From the IMG/VR virus record IMGVR_UViG_3300045135_000660, positions 1 to 20,428 of that record: 20,428 nucleotides of DNA. The stretch is one strand, 5' to 3'. Made by a program: the position numbers and the translations under genes. Below, one piece after another: positions 13,586-20,312 of the stretch (positions are counted from its first letter, which is position 1; each line of letters opens with the position of its first letter). The notes beneath the pieces are model-generated. The model searched no databases. It saw only the letters and a program-made list of their open reading frames with translations, and was not told the origin of the DNA. This DNA comes from a virus.

Positions 13586-15900
13586 GCACTCGCCTCCGCA
13601 ATGCCAGCGTCACCAAGATCATCTGCCCAGATACGGAACAAGCTGATCGTTCCCATGTAATCATAGCCAAGCTGTAGGTCAGTGCTGGACAGATCAGGCA
13701 AAGCTACAGGCGTCGTGTCAGCAGTCAGTGCAGTGCCATCGACAGCGCCGTTGATGAACGTAGAGCCGTGGCGGGACGCGATGTTGAACGGGACGTTGAC
13801 GCCGGGGCTGTAGGTGTTTGCACCAGACCCAACCTCATCGTTTGTCCCAGAGTTTGTTTGTTGGAAAATAAACTGCCCCGTATCACTTCCCGAAACAACC
13901 GAAAGCCTGTCAATTATGCGGTTATTGTTATCAATATGCCAACGGAATGGGACGACATTGTTCCCGTCAGTGACTTCCGCATACGTCATTTCCCCCTGCA
14001 TCTGGATGCTCACAGATAGCGGGTTGATCTCTTTGACGGAGATGTTGTCTATATAAAACACAGAAGTGCCAATGCCAGTAATAGAGATACCTGACCTATT
14101 AACAGTAGGGACAACAAAAGCTGTATGTGTGGCCGTGCCATTAAAAGCGCCAAAAGTATCAATACCCCCACCAACATTTATACCAACCGTGCAACCAGCA
14201 CCTGACGTGTAATTCATATCAAAAGTGAGCATATAGACACGACCAGCAAACATTGTTGGCAACCCTGTCTGGTCAAGGGATGTTCCAGTTGGATTGCTAA
14301 ATGAAGCCACACCACCACTAATCGTCCAGCCAGCCCCCTTCGTCCAATCCGTATCACTATCAAACGTGCCATTCGTCACCAGTTCATCACCAATGACAAC
14401 AGGCGAAGGCCACGGCAGGTTAGCCGCAGGCACAGTCAGGGTTTCAGCGGCACGGGTGACTGTTGCGCCACTGGTCGGAATGTAAGACGAAGGGGTGGAG
14501 CCTGCTTCAATCTGTGCGCCGTAAATCAAGATGGATGACGTTCCGTCACGAGTGATTGAGGCACCGCCATCAGTGTTGCCCAGATAGATACGCAGTTGCC
14601 CAGATGTGTCAGCGGCGTCTGTCGTAAATGTTATACTGCAACGATACCAACCATCGCCAAAATCTTTGATTGTTCCAGATAGCCCTGTGTCGGATGTTCC
14701 AACAGACCCATTAACCAAGTCAAACCACACATTACCGTTTGCTGGGGTTGTTAGAGACACAACACCGAGAGCCAAGAAGTCTGATTGATCCGCCTTTGCA
14801 AAGACACTCGCTGTATAGGCTGTTGACGTGGACACCGTGATTGCCTTTGCCACGCCTACAGTGCCTGTGGCTCCACCAACAGAGTCAACGGATAGTGTCT
14901 CGGCATTTGTATTGCCATCTGGTGATATTGAGGTATTGGAAGAAACTACAGAGTTAAGTCCTCCCGTAAGCCAACTCGCATTCGTAAAGTCCTCCGAATA
15001 CGTCAGCAGATTAGTCCTCGCCTCACTCTCCACGAGCAGACCTTTGTTGACCCACGCCGAGCCATTATAGACGTGATGCCCACGGCGAGGCAGGTAAACA
15101 GCAGAAGAAGTCGTAGGAACATAGCTGTCGCCACGGTCAGGGTTGTTGACCATGCCGCCAAGGTCCGAGCGGTAGACGTGTGCGCCCCAAGCATAGACGG
15201 AGGAAGGCAGAGAGGGGAGAGTGCCAAGTGCACCAAAAGAACCCCTGTAAGACTTACCTGCAAGCCCCTCATACGTCAACTCGACCAGCCACCAACCGTC
15301 TGAAAACCCAGTTACTGTAGCTCCACTAGAACCAGTCAGGTAAGTAAAGGAACCATCCGTCAGATTAACATCAATTGACAGTGGGTTAATGGCGTCAGTC
15401 AGATTTCTAATCGCAACTTGGTTCGCAAGTCCATCACCCTCATTTGACTTTAGCCATACAGAAAACGTAATCTTATCGTTCTGATTGATAGCCCCACCAA
15501 GAGTTATGCCCCTGATTTCTGGGGCTGAAACGGAGGTCGCTTGGATTAAATTAGCCGTCTGCGTACCATCAGGAGCAACAGCAGCGTTAGCCGTGACAGA
15601 AGTGTTAAACTTAGTCCAAGCCGCGTTATCAAACTGCTCACTATACGTCAGCAGGTTATGCGGCCCCCACTTCAGCAGCCCGTCGCTGTCCACCATCGTG
15701 GCGTTGCCGTTGCGGGTGTGGGTAAAGAGGTCGTCGGAGGTTGTTGTCGCCCCACCGCTGCGGTAGTAGTCCTTGGACATATCCGCGACCAGCTCGGGGT
15801 TAAAACCGTTCACTGAGTAATCAAAACCCGGCACACCCAACCCGCCAAAATAAAACCCCTCGCCTATAGCTACAGACGAACCAAATACAAACTCACTCAT
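13582..15900 (-). CDS. Head fibre / spike-like protein with carbohydrate-binding-type modules
   Basis: I choose ATG at 15900, 9 nt after AGGGG, giving 772 residues; an in-frame ATG at 15909 lies directly at the SD. Four beta-rich parts are visible. Two related modules begin NLLTYSEQFDNAAW (about 82-95) and NLLTYSEDFTNASW (about 297-310), each with a later APDGT/SPDGN and a GWW/GWYRCSI strand and ending near YVPTTSS or YIPTSGATVTRA. A third module (about 504-622) begins LVTNGTFDSDTDW, a carbohydrate-binding pattern. A C-terminal LamG-like region spans about 625-772. Similar modules occur in proteins annotated as phage head spike fibre. The gene overlaps portal by 8 nt, so it is expressed with the head genes. 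It may bind host-surface or environmental glycans. Confidence 0.82.
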   Translation of the reverse strand: MSEFVFGSSVAIGEGFYFGGLGVPGFDYSVNGFNPELVADMSKDYYRSGGATTTSDDLFTHTRNGNATMVDSDGLLKWGPHNLLTYSEQFDNAAWTKFNTSVTANAAVAPDGTQTANLIQATSVSAPEIRGITLGGAINQNDKITFSVWLKSNEGDGLANQVAIRNLTDAINPLSIDVNLTDGSFTYLTGSSGATVTGFSDGWWLVELTYEGLAGKSYRGSFGALGTLPSLPSSVYAWGAHVYRSDLGGMVNNPDRGDSYVPTTSSAVYLPRRGHHVYNGSAWVNKGLLVESEARTNLLTYSEDFTNASWLTGGLNSVVSSNTSISPDGNTNAETLSVDSVGGATGTVGVAKAITVSTSTAYTASVFAKADQSDFLALGVVSLTTPANGNVWFDLVNGSVGTSDTGLSGTIKDFGDGWYRCSITFTTDAADTSGQLRIYLGNTDGGASITRDGTSSILIYGAQIEAGSTPSSYIPTSGATVTRAAETLTVPAANLPWPSPVVIGDELVTNGTFDSDTDWTKGAGWTISGGVASFSNPTGTSLDQTGLPTMFAGRVYMLTFDMNYTSGAGCTVGINVGGGIDTFGAFNGTATHTAFVVPTVNRSGISITGIGTSVFYIDNISVKEINPLSVSIQMQGEMTYAEVTDGNNVVPFRWHIDNNNRIIDRLSVVSGSDTGQFIFQQTNSGTNDEVGSGANTYSPGVNVPFNIASRHGSTFINGAVDGTALTADTTPVALPDLSSTDLQLGYDYMGTISLFRIWADDLGDAGIAEASA

Positions 15901-17176
15901 CTTCGTCATCCCCTAGTGCGTTGCGCCAATCGTTTGCCGCAGTCTCCAATCCCGGCGAAACACCCGCCTCCGTTAGCTCGTTTACAACCTGATCAAACGC
16001 CAACTCCACAGGGAACACCTGCGCGTTAACAAGGTCAACATATCGCTTAGTAATAGCAGTCCCGATATCTTGCAGCGTCTTGCCGTCCTGCTGCCACAGA
16101 GAGCGCCAGTTATAATGTACTTCGTCTGGGATGTTGCCCAGAGCGGTCTTAACGATCATATCGTCCAGCACTCGCATAGCCGGGGTGATTTCGTTCTCTT
16201 GATTTGACTTGATGCGGTCATAGTAGTCGATATCGTCGGACTTACCCGCATCACCTAGACCACCTGTCTGCACACCAAACAGCCGTGAACGCGGGATCTG
16301 AGCCGCGCCAGACGCCGCCATTTGGAAGCGGTCGATGATGTCTGGAAGAGTGGCGAACTGGATTGTTTTCTGTTGCCAATCCTCGTCTTCCATATCAAGG
16401 ATCAAAGCGCCGTTAGTACCCTTGGTGTACATCGCAAGCTGCAACTTAGCTTGAAGCGCCGCAAGCTCGTTAGGGTCTGTGACTTTCTGCATCAGACCTT
16501 GAATTTTCATAACGTCAACTTTGGCTTCCATCGTCATATCCGCGACGTTAGCCATTACCGCATCAAAAGCCTTCAGGTCGTCCATCATGGTAGCCACGAC
16601 AGACTGACCCAATCGCCCACTGTTAGCATATGACTTGCGCTTACGGCCAACGAAATGCACAACCCTACTAGGGTGGATACGTAAAATAGAAGCACCAGCC
16701 CCCATCAAGTCGTACCATTTCGGCTTATTGTACTGCGGCGACATTGGATCGTATTCGTATTCGCCCTCACTGATCTGCCATCGGTCCACCTTGGCGAGGA
16801 ACCGTAGCTCGCGCGATGCAGCTGGAATGAGTGGATCTCCGTGGTTGCCCCCATCGTCGATATACAGATAACCGTCACCGAACAACCGAGCGTCCTGACG
16901 CGCTTCTAGTACCTTCTGGCGAACCTCGTGAGTGGCTTCTACGGCCTCGATCTTCGTGATCTGATCAGCTTCCGCTTGCCATTCACGCCACATGCGCGTT
17001 TCGTCTTGCGCTGGCATATCAACAACACGACTAATGAGCGCCGATCCGTTATAGGCGTTCAATAGCTGTTCGTCCGAGTATTCAACACGGGTGTAGGTCG
17101 AAGCCTTGAACTTGCTTCGTGTGGATGTCATACCACCAGCTAGCGCGGTAAACGTGTCTGTGAATGTATGCGTCAT
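15893..17176 (-). CDS. Portal protein (DUF1073 type)
   Basis: A 427-residue protein encoded after terminase and before the head genes. It shows the DUF1073 portal pattern: an N-terminal segment with YSDEQLLNAYNGSALISRVVD (32-52), PAQDETRMWREW, FGDGYLYIDDGG, and the late block RLFGVQTGGLGDAGKSDD (about 296-313) followed by YYDRIKSNQENEITP. Twelve copies form the channel for DNA packaging. Some members of this family are fused to the anti-CBASS phosphodiesterase Acb1; here the chain ends in an acidic DDEDE tail and no paired HxT motifs are seen, so no such activity is claimed. ATG at 17176 has no SD; a promoter whose start should fall at the ATG lies directly upstream. Confidence 0.93.
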   Translation of the reverse strand: MTHTFTDTFTALAGGMTSTRSKFKASTYTRVEYSDEQLLNAYNGSALISRVVDMPAQDETRMWREWQAEADQITKIEAVEATHEVRQKVLEARQDARLFGDGYLYIDDGGNHGDPLIPAASRELRFLAKVDRWQISEGEYEYDPMSPQYNKPKWYDLMGAGASILRIHPSRVVHFVGRKRKSYANSGRLGQSVVATMMDDLKAFDAVMANVADMTMEAKVDVMKIQGLMQKVTDPNELAALQAKLQLAMYTKGTNGALILDMEDEDWQQKTIQFATLPDIIDRFQMAASGAAQIPRSRLFGVQTGGLGDAGKSDDIDYYDRIKSNQENEITPAMRVLDDMIVKTALGNIPDEVHYNWRSLWQQDGKTLQDIGTAITKRYVDLVNAQVFPVELAFDQVVNELTEAGVSPGLETAANDWRNALGDDEDE

Positions 17177-17182
17177 GGGGTG

Positions 17183-17211
17183 ATTGTAAATGGGGTGTTG
17201 ACACGCCGCAA
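17183..17211 (-). promoter_or_regulatory. Portal promoter, probably leaderless
   Basis: On the minus strand TTGCGG (17211-17206) is spaced 17 nt from TACAAT (17188-17183). Only CACCCC separates the -10 from the portal ATG, so transcription should begin at or next to the A of ATG, and no SD exists. Confidence 0.5.
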
Positions 17212-17225
17212 ATAGGCGGTTGACA
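17197..17225. repeat. Paired GTTGACA direct repeats, candidate operator
   Basis: GTTGACA occurs at 17197-17203 and again at 17219-17225, a 22-bp period (about two helical turns). Between them CGCC-GCAAATA-GGCG forms an inverted repeat (17204-17218). The array lies between divergent portal and collagen-like genes and overlaps both promoter candidates. Confidence 0.55.
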
Positions 17226-17249
17226 TAGGCTTGATAGTCGTGCTAAGAA
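17220..17249 (+). promoter_or_regulatory. Promoter for the collagen-like gene
   Basis: TTGACA (17220-17225) lies 18 nt before TAAGAA (17244-17249), which has a TGC extension but is only a 3 of 6 match. It is about 60 nt upstream of the ATG at 17308. Confidence 0.4.
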
Positions 17250-17307
17250 ATTCTCAATCGCCAGTGACCATTGGCAAGAAAATAAAGACTACACAAGGAC
17301 TATATTC

Positions 17308-17880
17308 ATGAAAACTATCATTACAGCAACGGTAACTGCCCTCCTAATGACCACAGCAACGACAGCAACGGCAGCTCAAAGCTGCACAGTTAAGACAGAT
17401 ACAGCTGGTAATCAGATTAAGAACAATAAGTGTGATCTGTTTGTAGGTGCCACTGGTACTAAAGGGGACAAAGGGGACAAAGGTGACACAGGTGCTACTG
17501 GAGCAACGGGTGCTCAAGGTATCCAAGGTCCTAAAGGTGACACAGGTGCTACTGGTGCTAAAGGAGATAAAGGTGATAAAGGTGCCCAAGGTATCCAAGG
17601 CGTACAAGGTGAGAAAGGAGATAAAGGTGATAAAGGTAATGATGGAAAGGATGGGAAAGACGCTGTTGCACCTCTAGGCTCCCTCTCCTTTGCAGCGGCA
17701 ACTGCCTCATTCTCTGGGGACGGTATCGGCTTCGGTCTCTCAGACTCAAACTATGGTGGTCTTGAGGGTTCTATCGCCTTGGGTTTCGACTTAGATTATA
17801 ACTGGCGTATAGTCGCAGGAGTTACAACAGACTTTAAGAAAAGACACGCTGCATCAGTAGGTGTTGGTTACAGCTTCTAA
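17308..17880 (+). CDS. Secreted collagen-like protein with outer-membrane-anchor-like C-terminus
   Basis: A 190-residue protein with ATG at 17308 and SD AAGGA 8 nt upstream. Residues 1-23 form a signal peptide ([16 protein letters not shown]..., cleavage likely near TATAA/QSC). A short head with Cys26 and Cys42 follows. Residues 47-118 are 24 uninterrupted Gly-X-Y triplets (GDK, GAT, GIQ types), only one with proline. The last 72 residues ([19 protein letters not shown]... ending VGVGYSF) have alternating hydrophobic strands and a terminal Phe, as in outer-membrane barrels and YadA-type trimeric anchors. I infer a trimeric surface protein displayed by the infected cell. It is on the opposite strand to the structural genes with its own promoter, so it is cargo rather than a tail fibre. 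A secreted rather than anchored product is the main alternative. Confidence 0.78.
   Translation: MKTIITATVTALLMTTATTATAAQSCTVKTDTAGNQIKNNKCDLFVGATGTKGDKGDKGDTGATGATGAQGIQGPKGDTGATGAKGDKGDKGAQGIQGVQGEKGDKGDKGNDGKDGKDAVAPLGSLSFAAATASFSGDGIGFGLSDSNYGGLEGSIALGFDLDYNWRIVAGVTTDFKKRHAASVGVGYSF
17446..17661 (+). repeat. Gly-X-Y coding repeat
   Basis: Twenty-four tandem 9-nt units of GGN-NNN-NNN, with near-identical runs such as GGGGACAAA and GGTGACACAGGTGCTACT. Close identity between units makes copy-number change by slippage or recombination likely. Confidence 0.9.
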
Positions 17881-17891
17881 AGGAGACGAGA

Positions 17892-17933
17892 ATGACACAG
17901 ATTACAGCAACTGAACGTAGAGATATCGAATAA
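17892..17933 (+). CDS. 13-codon ORF after the collagen-like gene
   Basis: ATG at 17892 follows AAAGGAGACGAGA, whose SD begins right at the collagen stop. The peptide is MTQITATERRDIE and then TAA. It is either a translated micropeptide, a coupling leader or the remaining start of a decayed gene. The SD is better than many in the window, but the length is too short to judge coding content. Confidence 0.25.
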   Translation: MTQITATERRDIE

Positions 17934-17963
17934 GTATATCTCACACACCTCTCTGCCCTCACA

Positions 17964-17980
17964 GCGGTCTTCTAAACCGT
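17964..17980 (+). other. tRNA-Arg(TCT)-like anticodon arm fragment
   Basis: GCGGT-CTTCTAA-ACCGT folds as a 5-bp stem (one G-U pair) with a 7-nt loop carrying TCT with T33 and purine 37, as in tRNA-Arg(TCT). No D-arm precedes and no T-arm directly follows, so it is a fragment at most. Confidence 0.35.
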
Positions 17981-17984
17981 TGGC

Positions 17985-18060
17985 GTAATAATAGTGAGAT
18001 GGTTGCACAAATCGCTCATAACGGGTTAGGTCGCAGGTTCGATCCCTGCCGCTTCCACCA
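17985..18060 (+). pseudogene. tRNA-Met(CAT)-like sequence with encoded CCA and degenerate 5' acceptor strand
   Basis: The 3' part is tRNA-like: T-arm GCAGG-TTCGATC-CCTGC (18033-18049), acceptor strand CGCTTCC, then A and CCA (18050-18060). Upstream, loop CTCATAA (18015-18021) has anticodon CAT with T33, flanked by a stem with one A-G mismatch, and a 3-bp D-stem GTG/CAC with GG in the loop plus T8-A9 is visible. However, the bases at the 5' acceptor position (GTAATAA) do not pair with CGCTTCC; GGAAGCG is expected and not found nearby. It is therefore a decayed tRNA, or a host tRNA 3' end carried as an attachment site. It overlaps no good ORF. Confidence 0.5.
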
Positions 18061-18076
18061 GATTGGGATATATATA

Positions 18077-18093
18077 GCCTCACGGCGTTTTTT
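18077..18093 (+). terminator. Weak hairpin with T-run after the tRNA-like sequence
   Basis: GCC-TCAC-GGC makes a 3-bp stem, followed by G and six T (18088-18093). The stem is short, so termination would be weak. Confidence 0.35.
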
Positions 18094-18096
18094 ATA

Positions 18097-18123
18097 TTGA
18101 CGTCGTTATGAAGAGTGTATAGT
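18097..18123 (+). promoter_or_regulatory. Possible promoter for the 77-aa gene
   Basis: TTGACG (18097-18102) is 15 nt before TATAGT (18118-18123, 5 of 6). The spacing is short; the -10 alone with TG upstream (18116-18117) is the better part. Confidence 0.35.
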
Positions 18124-18148
18124 GTATACCTAACAAAGGAGATACACA

Positions 18149-18382
18149 ATGGCCCATACGATCCAAGCTTGCGACACCTACCCCAACCGCTACATGTATA
18201 CAGTCTGGAGCGATTGCGGCGACATTGAGATCGGGCGCAACTACCCTACGGCGGCGGATGCACGGATGTCAGCAGAGTTTGGGTTTCGCCAATTCGTCAA
18301 TAATGGTTTTAAACATATTGGGCCTGCCGCTGAAAACGACTACGTGGATATTGACGATATTATGCTGGAGTTGGGGCTTTAA
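18149..18382 (+). CDS. 77-aa protein, unknown function
   Basis: ATG at 18149 is preceded by the strong SD AAAGGAG. The product starts MAHTIQACDTYPNRYMYTV, has aromatic and acidic residues throughout and ends in an acidic helix DDIMLELGL. No signal peptide or membrane segment. I do not recognise a family. It is convergent with the large terminase gene and overlaps it by 4 nt through the shared TTAA, so both genes end there. Being on the strand opposite the structural operon with its own signals, it is probably a cargo or early-expressed gene of the same island as the collagen-like protein. Confidence 0.7.
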   Translation: MAHTIQACDTYPNRYMYTVWSDCGDIEIGRNYPTAADARMSAEFGFRQFVNNGFKHIGPAAENDYVDIDDIMLELGL

Positions 18383-19803
18383 ACGGCGCCAACCCAGCTA
18401 CGGCCCGCTGCAACGTCAGTAACGGCATCAAACATCGGATCCAATTGGTCGTCGTGCTTACCATTGGGAAACGCGCTAGCCTCTGACAGGAAATCACTTA
18501 GCCAATCCGCATTGATGGGCAGGAACACGTTGCCAGTTTCGACCATAGGGGCAGCATCTAGCCCGCGCGTTACCTTGTCGATATTGCGTTTGATCCCCTT
18601 AACCGGGATGCCTTCGCGGGATAGCGTTTGGATCAAGCCCGTTCCGCTTACCTTATCTTCCACGTTCATAGACCGCAGATAGCCTAGTTCCTTGCTGGGC
18701 ATTGCCTTGTGCTTCTTCCAAAACGCCCTAGCCTGTGTCAGTAGGTCAGGCGCTTCCCACTTGCCCCTGATTTGGTCTATCAGATACTTACGGCCCTCTT
18801 GATCAGATCCCCAGCACTGGAACACTGAATAGTCGTTTTCCTCTTTGGTCTTTTGCGCCGTGTCCGCATAGATCGTGCGATTAACTAGCTTAGGCAACAC
18901 AACAGCGCCTGACGTTGGAGTGTCTGACCAGTAACGCCACCATGCATCTTTCAGAATACCACCCCCGATAGGCGCTGGGCGTTGCATATACTGACCAGCA
19001 AAAACGTAGCTGTTAGCTTTCTCCTTGCGGCGTAGGGTGTCTAGTGTGAAGTTTGAGTTATCAGGCCAGAACGAAGCCCCGTCAGGCTTGATAGCCTCAA
19101 TGCAAAGGTGCTCCCATTCCTCCCCGTTGCCACCGTCTAATAACCACCCACTCAGATCTTCTTCGTGTAGTCGCTGCATGATAACGATGATAGGGGCGGA
19201 TTGGTTGTTTAGGCGGCTTTCCATTGTGACCGAGAACCAATCTAGAACATTGCGCCGCATGGTGTCAGAAGTTGCCTCAGAAGCTTTATGCGGGTCGTCA
19301 ATAATGATTGCCCCGCCAAATGTTTCCCGCAGCTTGCCAGCCCCGAACCCAGTGATAGTGCCTTCTGCACCTGTTGCGTATACCACGCCGCCTTGTTTGG
19401 TCTGGAAGTGGTCTTTTGCGTTACTGTCCGTTCTCAGGGTGGGCGCACCGAATACATCCGCCCATGCTTCGTGCTGCATGATAGCGCGTGTTTCACTGGT
19501 GTTGGATGCGGCAAGGGTCTTAGAGTAACTGGCGTGGATGAATTCGCTATCCGGCCAATTCCCCATGCACCACGCCATAAACGTCTTAACCGCCAGTTCC
19601 GTCTTGCCGGATCTAGGCGGGATATTGATTATCAAACGGGTGGTTTGCCCGGTTACGCATCGCTCTAGCGCATTACACAGATCGACGTGGAAATCGGCCT
19701 GCACCATATCAGACCCACGACGAGCCTTGAACATGTATTTTGCAAAGGCCAGAAAATCCGCCCGTAGAGTGGCTATTTCATCCGGTTGTAGGGGTTCGGT
19801 CAT
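18379..19803 (-). CDS. terL: Terminase large subunit
   Basis: A 474-residue DNA-packaging motor. The ATPase domain shows Walker A PPRSGKTE at 62-69, Walker B AIIIDDP at 165-171 and a coupling block IVIMQRLHEEDLSGW at 206-220. The C-terminal nuclease domain has Asp313 in YADTA, Asp324 in ENDYS, and the HDDQLD cluster at 450-455. The protein docks on the portal, hydrolyses ATP to pump DNA and cuts the concatemer. ATG at 19803 follows the small subunit stop by 19 nt. The packaging strategy (cos or headful) is not deducible without phylogeny; no obvious cos site was recognised in the window. Confidence 0.96.
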   Translation of the reverse strand: MTEPLQPDEIATLRADFLAFAKYMFKARRGSDMVQADFHVDLCNALERCVTGQTTRLIINIPPRSGKTELAVKTFMAWCMGNWPDSEFIHASYSKTLAASNTSETRAIMQHEAWADVFGAPTLRTDSNAKDHFQTKQGGVVYATGAEGTITGFGAGKLRETFGGAIIIDDPHKASEATSDTMRRNVLDWFSVTMESRLNNQSAPIIVIMQRLHEEDLSGWLLDGGNGEEWEHLCIEAIKPDGASFWPDNSNFTLDTLRRKEKANSYVFAGQYMQRPAPIGGGILKDAWWRYWSDTPTSGAVVLPKLVNRTIYADTAQKTKEENDYSVFQCWGSDQEGRKYLIDQIRGKWEAPDLLTQARAFWKKHKAMPSKELGYLRSMNVEDKVSGTGLIQTLSREGIPVKGIKRNIDKVTRGLDAAPMVETGNVFLPINADWLSDFLSEASAFPNGKHDDQLDPMFDAVTDVAAGRSWVGAV

Positions 19804-19822
19804 AAAAACACGTTAAGACCCT

Positions 19823-20218
19823 CTAGCGGGCCTCTCCGTCGCTCTCAGGGGTATCCTTTGCGTGTTTCCTGCTTAGCGCGTCAAGAACGGCGTCACCCGT
19901 CTGTGAAGCGGGCGTCATACTGCCATCGCTTGAGACCGTATCAACCTGCTGCGTCGGCTTTCCATCATAACGCTCAATTGCAGTGTGGATCAGGCGTAAA
20001 ACATCAGAGCGCACATGCTGTAGCGCATCTACCTCATTATCGGTTAGGTCAGTCTCAATGGCAGCTAGTAGCTTTTCCTCAATCGCAAACGCCCTATCAC
20101 GATTGGCGCGGCGTTTCTCGATCTGTTCAGCCGTAAGCCCTCCTGCGTTACCACTGGTTCCCGGCTTGAACTGGTGGTCGCGTGGAGGTTTACCATATCC
20201 TACTTCGTAATCAGTCAT
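19823..20218 (-). CDS. Terminase small subunit-like protein (DUF5681-type N-terminus)
   Basis: I choose ATG at 20218 because the recognisable motif YEVGYGKPPRDHQFKPGTSGN starts right after it; a GTG at 20227 would add three residues. Neither has a strong SD. The motif is the DUF5681 signature seen in small proteins next to phage terminases. Residues 30-90 are helical and charged (LTAEQIEKRRANRDRAFAIEE and more), consistent with oligomerisation, and the C-terminus is a disordered Ser/Asp/Thr tail. Position directly upstream of the large subunit supports a small-terminase role in DNA recognition. Confidence 0.82.
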   Translation of the reverse strand: MTDYEVGYGKPPRDHQFKPGTSGNAGGLTAEQIEKRRANRDRAFAIEEKLLAAIETDLTDNEVDALQHVRSDVLRLIHTAIERYDGKPTQQVDTVSSDGSMTPASQTGDAVLDALSRKHAKDTPESDGEAR

Positions 20219-20285
20219 TCCCTGCACTCAGTGTAATTAAACCATCCGTAAATATACATAACGCGACGGCGATTTATATGCAAAT

Positions 20286-20311
20286 AACCCCGCCGGTTAG
20301 AGCGGGGTTTT
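20286..20311. terminator. Bidirectional-type hairpin before the packaging genes
   Basis: AACCCCGC-CGGTTAGA-GCGGGGTT is an 8-bp stem with an 8-nt loop. On the plus strand TT follows directly, making GGGGTTTTATT; on the minus strand TTATTTG follows the stem. It lies right after the stop of the upstream minus-strand gene and about 70 nt before the terminase genes. Confidence 0.75.
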
Positions 20312-20312
20312 A

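Noticed and set aside
15893-17176. Possible anti-CBASS (Acb1) activity of the portal
   Set aside because: The family name invites it, but the C-terminus lacks the paired HxT phosphodiesterase motifs and ends in an acidic tail.
17446-17661. Minus-strand frames across the Gly-X-Y repeat
   Set aside because: Low-complexity shadows (Ser/Thr/Phe or Leu/Tyr/His runs) caused by the 9-nt periodicity of the collagen codons.
17877-18149. Minus-strand 90-codon frame containing SGRDRTCDL
   Set aside because: This string is the familiar artefact of translating a tRNA gene in reverse complement; the frame covers the tRNA-like sequence and has no SD.
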